DNA of 64,000 nucleotides from Pedobacter xixiisoli (GTDB taxonomy: Bacteria; Bacteroidota; Bacteroidia; Sphingobacteriales; Sphingobacteriaceae), in assembly GCF_900215335.1 (NCBI RefSeq), contig NZ_OCMT01000001.1:434001-498000 (forward strand), read 5' to 3'. Under the pieces are notes generated by a model that saw nothing but the letters and a program-made list of their open reading frames with translations, was not told where the DNA came from and made no database searches. Positions 32,251 through 40,263 of this stretch are shown in pieces; the stretch's first letter is position 1, and every line of letters begins with the position of its first letter. A program made the translations under genes and the position numbers.

Positions 32251-32774
32251 TAGAGGAAGTAATTTTAGTAGATGCGGAAGATACAGAGATTGGCTTGATG
32301 GAGAAGATGCAAGCGCATCGAGAAGCAAAACTTCACCGTGCTTTTTCTGTTTTTCTACTGAATGATGAAAATGAAGTGCTGTTGCAGCGCCGTGCTTTTA
32401 AAAAATACCATTGCGGTGGTATGTGGACTAACGCTTGTTGTAGTCACCCTAGGGCGGGAGAAACGTTGCAGGCTGCGGTAGATAGACGCTTGGAAGAGGA
32501 AATGGGAATTGCTTGCGAGACCAATTGGGTTTACAGTTTTATTTACAAAGCTAATGTGGGTGAAGGTTTGTTTGAGCATGAATTTGACCATGTTTTCTTC
32601 GGGAGATTTTCCGGTACGCCGAAACCTGATGAAAATGAAGTGTCTGATTGGGCATATGTTACCTTGGCAGAGCTGAAGAAAGATGTGAAAGTTAACCCAG
32701 ATAAATATACCCCTTGGTTTAAAATCATTTTAGCAGAAGTTTTAGATAAAAATATATTAGATAAGGTAATTTAG
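32247..32774 (+). CDS. idi: isopentenyl-diphosphate delta-isomerase, type 1
   Basis: The 175 residues have a Nudix-type fold: HRAFSVFLLN (about 31-40), the catalytic cysteine in TNACCSHPRAGE (about 62-73) and the glutamate-rich RRLEEEMGI (about 81-89). It interconverts IPP and DMAPP, feeding carotenoid synthesis. Start and stop codons overlap those of the preceding gene (ATGA), and the next gene follows after one base. Confidence 0.95.
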   Translation: MIEEVILVDAEDTEIGLMEKMQAHREAKLHRAFSVFLLNDENEVLLQRRAFKKYHCGGMWTNACCSHPRAGETLQAAVDRRLEEEMGIACETNWVYSFIYKANVGEGLFEHEFDHVFFGRFSGTPKPDENEVSDWAYVTLAELKKDVKVNPDKYTPWFKIILAEVLDKNILDKVI

Positions 32775-32775
32775 A

Positions 32776-33240
32776 ATGAAGAAATACGAGTTATACCGAG
32801 AAACTGAATTGCCAATTACCATGTTAGCCGCTTGGGATTTCTTTAGTAATCCTACTAATCTTTCTAAAATTACTCCCGCAGAAATGGATTTTAAGGTGGT
32901 AACTAGCAATTTGCCTCAACATATTCACAATGGTTTAATTATCGAATATGTAGTTAGACCTTTAGCTGGTGTTCCTTTAAAGTGGATAAGCCAAATCAGT
33001 TCGGTAAATGCCCCACATTCATTTGTAGACGAGCAGTTGAAAGGCCCTTACGCTTATTGGCATCACGAACATACTTTCGAAGAAAAGGGAGGAAAGGTAT
33101 TGATGAAGGATAAAGTGACTTACGCTGTACCTTTTGGGGTGTTGGGGCAATTGGCAAATAAGTTAGTCGTTAGAAGTAAGTTGGAGGAAATATTCAATTA
33201 CAGAACTAAAAAAATACTGGAATTCTTTAAAGCGGATTAA
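32776..33240 (+). CDS. SRPBCC family ligand-binding protein in the crt operon
   Basis: The 154 residues have the START/Bet v1-like pattern: YRETELPITMLAAWDFFSNP at the start, LKWISQISSVNAPHSFVDEQLKGPYAYWHHEHTF as the central strands (landmark near 75-108), and a long final helix. Such domains bind hydrophobic ligands. Within this operon, between idi and crtZ, it may chaperone a carotenoid or isoprenoid; this is inference. Recall suggests similar genes occur in other Bacteroidota carotenoid clusters. Confidence 0.8.
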   Translation: MKKYELYRETELPITMLAAWDFFSNPTNLSKITPAEMDFKVVTSNLPQHIHNGLIIEYVVRPLAGVPLKWISQISSVNAPHSFVDEQLKGPYAYWHHEHTFEEKGGKVLMKDKVTYAVPFGVLGQLANKLVVRSKLEEIFNYRTKKILEFFKAD

Positions 33241-33242
33241 CA

Positions 33243-33725
33243 ATGATTTGGATAATTATAGCCTGCGTACTAGGAACTTTCGTCGTCATGGAATCGGTGG
33301 CTTGGCTAGCTCACAAATACTTGATGCACGGTTTTTTATGGTACTTACACAAAGACCACCATAAGAAAGATGATGGACAAGTTTTTGAAAAAAACGATTT
33401 CTTTTTCGTGCTTTTTGCTACACCGGCTATCATTTTGTTCCTTGTAGGTTCCATATATGGCAATGTAGTTATGATGTCGATAGCGGGAGGAATTACACTT
33501 TATGGATTTTGCTATTTTATGGTACATGATATCTTCATCCACCAACGTTTCAAATGGTTTCGTAATACGAATAATATCTACTTAAAAGCGATTAGAAGGG
33601 CACATAAAATGCATCATAAACATTTAGGTAAACACCATGGCGAGTGTTTTGGAATGCTTTGGGTGCCGTTCAAATATTTCAGAGAAGCTTATCGCCAACA
33701 AAAAATGCAGCAACAAAAATCATGA
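33243..33725 (+). CDS. crtZ: beta-carotene 3-hydroxylase
   Basis: The 160-residue membrane protein of the fatty-acid hydroxylase superfamily has the histidine boxes HKYLMHG, HKDHHKK, HDIFIHQRF and HKMHHKHLGKHHGE, which bind the di-iron centre. About four hydrophobic segments are present. It hydroxylates beta-carotene to zeaxanthin through beta-cryptoxanthin. Its stop codon overlaps the start of the lycopene cyclase gene (ATGA). Confidence 0.93.
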   Translation: MIWIIIACVLGTFVVMESVAWLAHKYLMHGFLWYLHKDHHKKDDGQVFEKNDFFFVLFATPAIILFLVGSIYGNVVMMSIAGGITLYGFCYFMVHDIFIHQRFKWFRNTNNIYLKAIRRAHKMHHKHLGKHHGECFGMLWVPFKYFREAYRQQKMQQQKS

Positions 33726-34429
33726 AGCAATACACTTATTTACTGGTTAACTTTTTTTCGGTAATTGTTCCTTTTATTGCTTCTTTTCATCCAAGGCTGA
33801 TGTTTTGGAAGAATGTAAGAGCTTTTTTGCCAGCCAATATCATCACTACAGTTTTGTTTTTAGTGTGGGATGTTTGGTTTACCGAAAAAGGCGTATGGGG
33901 CTTCAATCCAGATTATGTAGTAGGAATTTTTATTTGGGGATTGCCTATTGAAGAAATTCTGTTTTTTCTCTGCATTCCTTACGCTTGCTTGTTCTCTTAT
34001 CACTGTTTTGGTGTTTGGAAGGAATTGGGCTTGCGAACTTACCCTACAAAAGTGATTTCAATAGTGTTGGTGCTCTTTGGTGTAGTAATGCTGTTTTTGT
34101 TCTATAACAAGATGTACCCAATGATGAACTTCTTGGTTTTTATCTTGCTTACTTCGTATTTAGCTTTCATCAAAAAGCCTAGCTGGTTGGGTCAGTTTTA
34201 TTTCACTTACCTCATCATGATTATTCCGTTCCTAATCGTTAATGGTGTGTTAACTGGCACAGGATTAGATGCGCCTATAGTTTGGTATAATCCTGAAGAA
34301 ATTATGGGTATTCGTATTAGAACTATTCCTTTTGAGGATGTTTTCTACGGAATGAGTTTGATCGGCTTGAATATTCTGCTTTACGAAGGTTTTTTAACGA
34401 AGCTGAAATATAGTAGGGGAGTTATATAA
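33722..34429 (+). CDS. crtYcd: lycopene beta-cyclase, fused CrtYc-CrtYd type
   Basis: The start at 33722 overlaps the crtZ stop. The 235 residues form about seven membrane helices in two tandem lycopene-cyclase domains (first with GLPIEEILFFLCIPYACL, about 78-95; second with TIPFEDVFYGMSLIGLN, about 202-218). It corresponds to the membrane-bound CrtYc-CrtYd fusion of Bacteroidota and fungi, not to soluble CrtY. It cyclises both ends of lycopene to beta-carotene. Last gene of the operon. Confidence 0.9.
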   Translation: MKQYTYLLVNFFSVIVPFIASFHPRLMFWKNVRAFLPANIITTVLFLVWDVWFTEKGVWGFNPDYVVGIFIWGLPIEEILFFLCIPYACLFSYHCFGVWKELGLRTYPTKVISIVLVLFGVVMLFLFYNKMYPMMNFLVFILLTSYLAFIKKPSWLGQFYFTYLIMIIPFLIVNGVLTGTGLDAPIVWYNPEEIMGIRIRTIPFEDVFYGMSLIGLNILLYEGFLTKLKYSRGVI

Positions 34430-34437
34430 CTCCTGCC

Positions 34438-34785
34438 GTCATTTCGACGAAGTATGAGGAGAAATCTAGCATTAGTAATCATGTTTATGCTATATTCTTC
34501 CCTACGGTCGAATGACGAAGAGCAGAGAAGAGCCTTTTTGTATAGTATTTTCGTCATTGCGAGGCACGAAGCAATCTCTATACGCTTTAAGATTGCTTCG
34601 TGCCTCGCAATGATGCGTTGGAGCAGTAGCTCGAATAATTAGCATTCTCTCCCTTTTAGGGAGAGAGGGTTACTATTCCGCTTTTCAAGATTTGTAATTT
34701 CGACTCAATTAGCGGCGGATTTTAAATCTGCAGTTTGATAGTTCCGGATTGCAAATCCGGAACAGCCAAGTTCTAGAAAGAAAGT
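34438..34785. repeat. cluster of intergenic palindromes after the crt operon
   Basis: In order: a diverged CGTCATTTCG-family inverted repeat (34438-34517), a near-perfect GCGAGGCACGAAGCAATC palindrome (arms 34552-34576 and 34591-34615), a CTCTCCC-type palindrome like those near the DUF559 gene (about 34645-34670), and a GTTCCGGATT-GCA-AATCCGGAAC hairpin (about 34739-34761). No protein gene fits in this 356-base gap. Confidence 0.8.
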
Positions 34786-35391
34786 TTACTTATGCCTCTT
34801 CTCTAAGTTCTCAGCAATATCTTTCAAACTCAAGCCTTTTTCCTTTAGTAAAAACATTAAGTGAAACACCAAGTCAGAAGCTTCGCCGATTAAGTCTTCT
34901 CTAGTTTCTGCTAAAGCTGCAATAACTGTTTCTACACCTTCTTCACCAACTTTTTGAGCAATTTTATTTAAACCCTTTTTACGCATCTTATTGATATAAG
35001 AACCTTCCACAGGGTTTTCATACCTATCATTAATGATGTTCTCCAATTCAAAGATAAAGTTCTGGTTGTATTCCGTTTTAAAGCAGCTACGGGCACCTGT
35101 ATGACAAGTTGGACCAACTGGCTTAGCTTTAATCAAGATGGTATCGTTGTCGCAATCAATAGCGATAGATTGCACGAACAAGAAGTTGCCACTTTCTTCG
35201 CCTTTGGTCCATAAGCGGTTTTTAGAGCGAGAGAAAAAGGTTACTTTGCCCTCTTGCTGTGTTTTCTCGAAAGCTTCCGCATTCATATAACCCAGCATCA
35301 AAACTTCTAAAGTTTGGTTGTCCTGTACCACTACGGGAACTAGGCCGTCGGTTTTTGTAAAATCTATTTGATTGGTGTTTATATTGCTCAT
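34786..35391 (-). CDS. hisI: phosphoribosyl-AMP cyclohydrolase / phosphoribosyl-ATP pyrophosphohydrolase
   Basis: I start at 35391 (MSNINTNQIDF); the longer frame extends into a palindromic repeat. The 201 residues are a fusion: HisI (about 1-115, with GYMNAEAFEKTQQEGKVTFFSRSKNRLW and metal-binding CDNDTILIKA, THTGARSCF-like TCHTGARSCF) and HisE (about 120-201, with GEEGVETVIAA and EASDLVFHLMFLL). It carries out steps 2 and 3 of histidine synthesis. Last gene of the his operon, after a palindrome-filled gap. Confidence 0.96.
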   Translation of the reverse strand: MSNINTNQIDFTKTDGLVPVVVQDNQTLEVLMLGYMNAEAFEKTQQEGKVTFFSRSKNRLWTKGEESGNFLFVQSIAIDCDNDTILIKAKPVGPTCHTGARSCFKTEYNQNFIFELENIINDRYENPVEGSYINKMRKKGLNKIAQKVGEEGVETVIAALAETREDLIGEASDLVFHLMFLLKEKGLSLKDIAENLEKRHK

Positions 35392-35412
35392 TTGTTTTTT
35401 CCTTTGTTCGGT

Positions 35413-35475
35413 CGTCATTGCGAGCACGAAGCAATCTCTATGCGCTTTAAGATTGCTTCGTGCCTCGCAATGACG
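35413..35475. repeat. GCGAGGCACGAAGCAATC palindrome between hisF and hisI
   Basis: Arms 35413-35436 and 35451-35475, nearly perfect complements (start CGTCATTGCGAG). One base of the left arm is missing. Lies in the transcribed gap inside the operon. Confidence 0.85.
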
Positions 35476-35495
35476 AGAACTATATATCTAGCGTT

Positions 35496-36251
35496 TTATA
35501 TCCTCACTGGTATATTATTTCTACTCAATTCTTGTTTTAAATCTGGTATTAAAATCTCGCCGTAGTGAAACACAGAAGCAGCTAAAGCAGCATCAACATT
35601 CGCTTTTTGGAAAACTTCGGTAAAGTGCTCCATGCTGCCAGCTCCACCGGAAGCAATAATTGGAATGTTGATGTTATCGTTAATCTTCTTCAGTAAACCA
35701 CAATCGAAGCCAGCTTTTGTTCCGTCATGATCCATAGAAGTGAGTAGGATCTCTCCAGCACCTAATTCTTCAGCTTGCTTAATCCAACTTTCGGTTTGTA
35801 GTTCAGTAATTAACCTGCCACCATTGAGATGAACCATGTTCCTGCCATCTACATATTTTGTATCTACAGCAACCACTACAAACTGTACTCCGAAAGCTTT
35901 TGCTAATTCTTCAATCAGTTCAGGTCTACGTACCGCCGCCGAATTAATACTGATTTTATCCGCACCAGCGTTTAACAAAGCTTCCGCATCTGCAATTTCG
36001 GTAATACCACCACCAATGGTAAATGGAATGTTCAATTGTCTAGCTACCGATTTCACCATTTCAATCATCGTTTTACGACGTTCGTGGGTAGCAGTAATAT
36101 CTAAGAAGACCAACTCATCAGCACCTTGTTGCGCATATTGAGCAGCTAATTCTACAGGATCGCCTGCATCACGTAAATCAACGAAGTTTACACCTTTTAC
36201 GGTGCGACCGTCTTTTACGTCAAGGCATGGAATAATTCTTTTACTCAGCAT
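35496..36251 (-). CDS. hisF: imidazole glycerol phosphate synthase cyclase subunit
   Basis: The start at 36251 gives [20 protein letters not shown], the standard HisF beginning with the catalytic aspartate D11. The 251-residue TIM barrel also has the second catalytic aspartate in the [15 protein letters not shown] segment and phosphate loops GGGI and ASGGAGS. With HisH it forms IGP and AICAR. Upstream codons to 36269 belong to a repeat-bearing gap and are less likely. Confidence 0.96.
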   Translation of the reverse strand: MLSKRIIPCLDVKDGRTVKGVNFVDLRDAGDPVELAAQYAQQGADELVFLDITATHERRKTMIEMVKSVARQLNIPFTIGGGITEIADAEALLNAGADKISINSAAVRRPELIEELAKAFGVQFVVVAVDTKYVDGRNMVHLNGGRLITELQTESWIKQAEELGAGEILLTSMDHDGTKAGFDCGLLKKINDNINIPIIASGGAGSMEHFTEVFQKANVDAALAASVFHYGEILIPDLKQELSRNNIPVRI

Positions 36252-36263
36252 ATTGTTTGGTTC

Positions 36264-36327
36264 CGTCATTGCGAGGCACGAAGCAATCTTAAAGCGTATA
36301 GAGATTGCTTCGTGCCTCGCAATGACG
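36264..36327. repeat. GCGAGGCACGAAGCAATC palindrome between hisA and hisF
   Basis: Arms 36264-36288 and 36303-36327 are essentially perfect complements. It sits in the 93-base gap between hisA and hisF. Confidence 0.88.
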
Positions 36328-36344
36328 AGTATAAGTCTAGGGGG

Positions 36345-37094
36345 TTATATCGAACTCAACTGTTGTAAATTCCAATCTTTCACCTCTTCAATAGAAATAC
36401 GATTTTCGTAAATCGCTTTACCCACAACCACGCTTCTTATAGGCAATTCGGCAAGCTCTTTAATGTCATCCATAGAACTTACACCGCCCGATGCAATTAA
36501 TTTAATCATAGGAGAGTGGTCTAATAGTTTTTTATAAAGGTCTACAGCAGCACCTCCTAACTTGCCATCCTTATTAATATCTGTACATAAGAAACGGAAA
36601 AAGCCCAAAGCCAAGCATTTGTCAACGTAATCCATCAATTTAATTGGCGAACTTTCCATCCATCCCGAGTATTTGATTACTTCGTCCAATACATCAATAG
36701 CAATTACGATACGGTTGGCATAATCATCTTTTTTAGCAAAAGCTTCGCTCAGTTGAGGTAAGAAATCAGGATTGCTAATCGCTTGCGTACCCACAATTAC
36801 GCGGTGAATACCAGCATCCAATAAGTTGGTTACTTGCTCAATGGTGCGGATACCGCCACCATATTGCACCTTCATGTCTGTTTTTTTGATGATATCAAAA
36901 AGTGCCTTTTGATTACTGAAATCGCCTTTTGCACCATTTAAATCAATGATATGGATAAAGTCTGTACCATTAGAACGGTATTGCTCAATCATGTCTTCGA
37001 TAGACACATTGTATTCAGTTTTCTGATTGTAATCGCCTTCACGTAAACGAACTACCTTGCCGTCTAAAATATCAATTGCTGGAATGATGTACAT
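36345..37094 (-). CDS. hisA: phosphoribosylformimino-5-aminoimidazole carboxamide ribotide isomerase
   Basis: The 249-residue TIM barrel, paralog of HisF, starts MYIIPAIDILDGKVVRLREG (catalytic D8). The pattern QYGGGIRTIEQV and LIASGGVSSMDD are phosphate-binding loops, and CTDINKDG carries the second catalytic aspartate. It isomerises ProFAR to PRFAR, step 4 of histidine synthesis. Gene order hisH-hisA-hisF is conserved. Confidence 0.96.
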   Translation of the reverse strand: MYIIPAIDILDGKVVRLREGDYNQKTEYNVSIEDMIEQYRSNGTDFIHIIDLNGAKGDFSNQKALFDIIKKTDMKVQYGGGIRTIEQVTNLLDAGIHRVIVGTQAISNPDFLPQLSEAFAKKDDYANRIVIAIDVLDEVIKYSGWMESSPIKLMDYVDKCLALGFFRFLCTDINKDGKLGGAAVDLYKKLLDHSPMIKLIASGGVSSMDDIKELAELPIRSVVVGKAIYENRISIEEVKDWNLQQLSSI

Positions 37095-37174
37095 TTTTTT
37101 AAGTTTAAAAAGGTTATAAGTTGTAGGTTATAAGTTTTTGATCGGCATGGGCTAATTATCACATCAGCTCATCC

Positions 37175-37804
37175 TCAAATCATCACATTAAAAAAGTTAT
37201 TTAAAAGTTGCTCTCCGGCTTCTCCAGACTTCTCTGGGTGGAACTGAACGCCAAAGAAATTATCTTTTTGTATTGCTGCCGAGAACTTGTTGCCATAAGT
37301 TACAGAGGCGATGTCAAAAATAGGGTTATATTCAATAAAATAAGAATGAACAAAATAAAATTGTGCAAGAGGTTTAACATTGATAAACAGCGAATTGTTT
37401 GCGAAATTTACGTTGTTCCATCCCATGTGCGGGATTTTTATGCCTAGCTCTTTATCGAATAGTTTAGTTTTTACCGGAGCAATATTTAGTAAGTCAGCAT
37501 TTCCCTCTTCAGAATGAGCCGTAAGTAGTTGCATACCAACACAAATACCTAAAACAGGTTTCTTTAAAGCTTTAATGGCTTCTACTAATCCGGTTTGTTT
37601 TAGTTTTTCCATCGCCGCACCTGCATGACCAACACCTGGGATGATGATATGGCTATGCTTTTCCAAATCGGCTTCGGTATTTACCATTTCGTACGGAATT
37701 TGTTGCCTTTCTAGCGCTGCAGTTAGCGAGAAAATGTTTCCCGCCCCGTAATTTACAATCCCGATGCTGTTGTTTTTTGTGTTGTTATCCATTTTGTTTT
37801 TCAT
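37175..37804 (-). CDS. hisH: imidazole glycerol phosphate synthase glutaminase subunit
   Basis: The 209 residues form a class I glutamine amidotransferase: oxyanion loop and start NSIGIVNYGAGN, nucleophile cysteine in LGICVGMQLL (about 84-93), and the histidine-glutamate pair in FHPEKSGEAG (about 188-197). It supplies ammonia to HisF. Start could be 37804 or 37792 (MDNNTKN); the family starts close to GIVNYG, so the extra N-terminal residues are not conserved. Confidence 0.95.
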   Translation of the reverse strand: MKNKMDNNTKNNSIGIVNYGAGNIFSLTAALERQQIPYEMVNTEADLEKHSHIIIPGVGHAGAAMEKLKQTGLVEAIKALKKPVLGICVGMQLLTAHSEEGNADLLNIAPVKTKLFDKELGIKIPHMGWNNVNFANNSLFINVKPLAQFYFVHSYFIEYNPIFDIASVTYGNKFSAAIQKDNFFGVQFHPEKSGEAGEQLLNNFFNVMI

Positions 37805-37844
37805 TTTATGAAAATGAATGTTGGTGTCTTATAGGTGCTGTAGC

Positions 37845-37915
37845 CCCGCTATATGCTTTACTTCGGGTAAACACATAGGTTTACCACTACGTGTTCGCTG
37901 CTATCGGGTTTAATT
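37845..37915. repeat. diverged CCTGATAGCAGCG element (inverted) between hisB and hisH
   Basis: On the minus strand, AAACCCGATAGCAGCG ... GCATATAGCGGGG matches the ends of the element at 22976-23025. A degenerate CGTCATTGCG half-element lies at about 37973-37985. Confidence 0.55.
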
Positions 37916-38024
37916 AACTTCTGTTCCGTCCTTCGTATTGCCTTTCATAAGTCCGTCATTGCTTTTATTTCTCGTCATTGCGAAGGGGTTATCCAATCGT
38001 AACTCTAAAATCTTACTTCGTAAA

Positions 38025-39158
38025 TTAAAGAACTCCTTTTGTACTCGGTAATACCATTTTCTCCGCATCACGTTTAACTGCCATCTTTATCGCTTTTGCA
38101 AAAGCTTTAAAAATCGCTTCAATTTTGTGGTGCTCGTTGTCGCCTTCTGCTTTAATGTTCAGATTACACTTAGCAGCATCACTAAACGATTTAAAGAAGT
38201 GGAAAAACATTTCCGTAGGTACATCGCCCACACGTTCACGTTTAAACTCTGCATCCCAAACAATCCAAGCACGACCACCAAAATCAATTGCTGCTTGAGC
38301 CAAGCAATCGTCCATTGGTAGGCAAAAGCCATAACGCTCAATGCCTAGTTTGTTGCCGATAGCCTTTGCAAAAGCTTCGCCCAAAGCAATTCCGGTATCT
38401 TCAATGGTGTGATGCTCGTCAATATGTAAATCACCTTTGGTCAAAATATCCAAATCCATCCCACCGTGACGAGCAATTTGGTCCAGCATATGGTCAAAAA
38501 AGTTCAAGCCCGTTTCAATTTTAGCTTTACCTGTGCCGTCTAAATCCAGCTTAATGCTGATGTTAGTTTCGTTGGTATTGCGTTCGTGCCTAACCGTTCT
38601 GGCACCACCACGTAAAAAGGTGTAAATGTCTTCCCAATTTTTGGTTTCTAAAGCGATGATGTCGCTTAAGGTTTCGTATTTTTCTAGATTTTCGGTAGAT
38701 CCTAAAATATCATTGTTGCGGATGTAAATTCCTTTAGCCCCTAAATTTTTTGCCAAAACGATGTCGTTTAATCTGTCGCCAATTACGAAAGAGTTTTTCA
38801 AATCGTACTCTTCTCCAAAATATTTGGTGAGCAGGGCAGTGCCAGGTTTACGGGTTGGTGCGTTATCTTTTGCAAATGTTTTGTCAATTATTATCTCATC
38901 AAATACTACACCTTCTGCAGCATAAGTGTCTACAATAAAGTTTTGTATCGGCCAAAAATTTTCTTCCGGATGCGAAGTTGTGCCTAAACCATCCTGATTG
39001 GTAACCATCACTAATTTGTAGTCTAACTCTGTGGCAATCTTCGAAAGATAGTATAATGCTCGTGGATAAAACTTCAGCTTTGCGAAACTATCTACCTGCT
39101 CGTCATCTGGTTCAATGTTCAAGGTTCCATCTCTATCGATGAATAAAATCTTAGTCAT
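38025..39158 (-). CDS. hisB: bifunctional histidinol-phosphatase / imidazoleglycerol-phosphate dehydratase
   Basis: The start at 39158 overlaps the hisC stop (TAATG) and gives [14 protein letters not shown], the HAD phosphatase motif with catalytic aspartates D8 and D10 (residues 1-165). The C-terminal IGPD domain (about 185-377) has [28 protein letters not shown] and [17 protein letters not shown], the manganese-binding histidines. It catalyses the sixth and eighth pathway steps. The fused form is the enterobacterial type, also common in Bacteroidota. Confidence 0.96.
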   Translation of the reverse strand: MTKILFIDRDGTLNIEPDDEQVDSFAKLKFYPRALYYLSKIATELDYKLVMVTNQDGLGTTSHPEENFWPIQNFIVDTYAAEGVVFDEIIIDKTFAKDNAPTRKPGTALLTKYFGEEYDLKNSFVIGDRLNDIVLAKNLGAKGIYIRNNDILGSTENLEKYETLSDIIALETKNWEDIYTFLRGGARTVRHERNTNETNISIKLDLDGTGKAKIETGLNFFDHMLDQIARHGGMDLDILTKGDLHIDEHHTIEDTGIALGEAFAKAIGNKLGIERYGFCLPMDDCLAQAAIDFGGRAWIVWDAEFKRERVGDVPTEMFFHFFKSFSDAAKCNLNIKAEGDNEHHKIEAIFKAFAKAIKMAVKRDAEKMVLPSTKGVL

Positions 39159-40198
39159 TATAGTTGTTCTAGTGCGGTTAAAAGTTGGTTGTTTTCTTCT
39201 ACGGTTCCAACGGTGATCCGTAGGCAATCATCGCAAAGGACTACTTTAGAACGGTCTCTTACAATAATTCCTTGGTTTACCAATTGGTGGTAAACGCCAT
39301 GAGCATCATCAATTTGAGCTAAAATGAAATTGGCATCAGAAGGATAAATCTTTCTTACCTTCTCCAATCTGCTCAAAGCATTGCCTAATCTATCTCTTTC
39401 GCTAACGGTGAGTTTAATCCATTCGTTTACCTGTTGGATATTTTCTAACGCTGCTAAGGCCAAATCTTGCGTAGCCTGATTGATGTTGTAAGGAGGTTTT
39501 ACCTTGTTCAGGATATCGATAACGTGAGTTGATGAAAAAGCCATGCCCAAACGTAAGGCGGCCAATCCCCAAGCTTTGGAGAAGGTTTGCAATACCACAA
39601 GGTTTCCATACTCTGTTAATTCTTGAATAAAGGTCTTCTGTCTTGCGAAATTAATGTAAGCCTCATCAATTACTACCAAGCCCTTAAAGTTGGCTAAGAT
39701 CGTCTCTATGTCCGTCCTATTTAGAGAATTTCCAGTAGGGTTGTTTGGCGAGCAGATGAAAATCATCTTGGTGTTTGCATCAATGGTTTCCGAAATCGTT
39801 TCTAAATCCAGTTGGAAATCTGGCGTTAGGTTCACTTTGCGTACCTCTACATCGTTGATATTTGCCGATACTTCGTACATGCCGTAAGTAGGTGGAAGAA
39901 TAATCACATTGTCTTTTCCTGGATTGCAAAATGCTCTGAATAGCAAATCAATTGCCTCATCGCTGCCATTGCCTAGAAAAGTGTTCTCAATAGGCACACC
40001 CTTAATTTTGCTAATTGCATCTTTCAAATCTAATTGCAAAGGGTCTGGGTAGCGGTTATAATCTGCGGGTAGCGGCGAGCCAAAACTGTTCTCATTGGCA
40101 TCTAAATACACACTAGCCTGACCTTTAAATTCGTCCCTAGCAGTAGAGTAGGGGCTAAGGTTTTTTATATTTTCTCGTTGTAAATCTCTTACGTCCAT
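39158..40198 (-). CDS. hisC: histidinol-phosphate aminotransferase
   Basis: The 346-residue class II aminotransferase has [19 protein letters not shown] near the start, SPNNPTGN (about 152-159) and the PLP lysine in [14 protein letters not shown] (about 206-219). It makes histidinol phosphate from imidazole acetol phosphate. One base overlap with hisB, 47 bases after hisD. Confidence 0.96.
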   Translation of the reverse strand: MDVRDLQRENIKNLSPYSTARDEFKGQASVYLDANENSFGSPLPADYNRYPDPLQLDLKDAISKIKGVPIENTFLGNGSDEAIDLLFRAFCNPGKDNVIILPPTYGMYEVSANINDVEVRKVNLTPDFQLDLETISETIDANTKMIFICSPNNPTGNSLNRTDIETILANFKGLVVIDEAYINFARQKTFIQELTEYGNLVVLQTFSKAWGLAALRLGMAFSSTHVIDILNKVKPPYNINQATQDLALAALENIQQVNEWIKLTVSERDRLGNALSRLEKVRKIYPSDANFILAQIDDAHGVYHQLVNQGIIVRDRSKVVLCDDCLRITVGTVEENNQLLTALEQL

Positions 40199-40240
40199 GG
40201 TGGTTGTTTCGTTGTTTTGTTTTTTGGTTGTTTTGTCTTT

Positions 40241-40263
40241 ACTGACTACTGACCACTGGTACC
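40241..40263. repeat. GTCAGTAGTCAGT-type heptad repeat at the hisD 3' end
   Basis: Minus strand GGTACCAGTGGTCAGTAGTCAG. The same repeat occurs at 44441-44480 and 63960-63984. It encodes the last residues (GTSGQ) and stop codon of HisD. Confidence 0.7.

Noticed and set aside
34454..34642. 62-codon plus-strand frame after the crt operon
   Set aside because: It consists entirely of two palindromic repeats; the translation (with IARHEAIS) is a known artefact of this repeat. The similar frames at 35368 and 36202 have the same cause.
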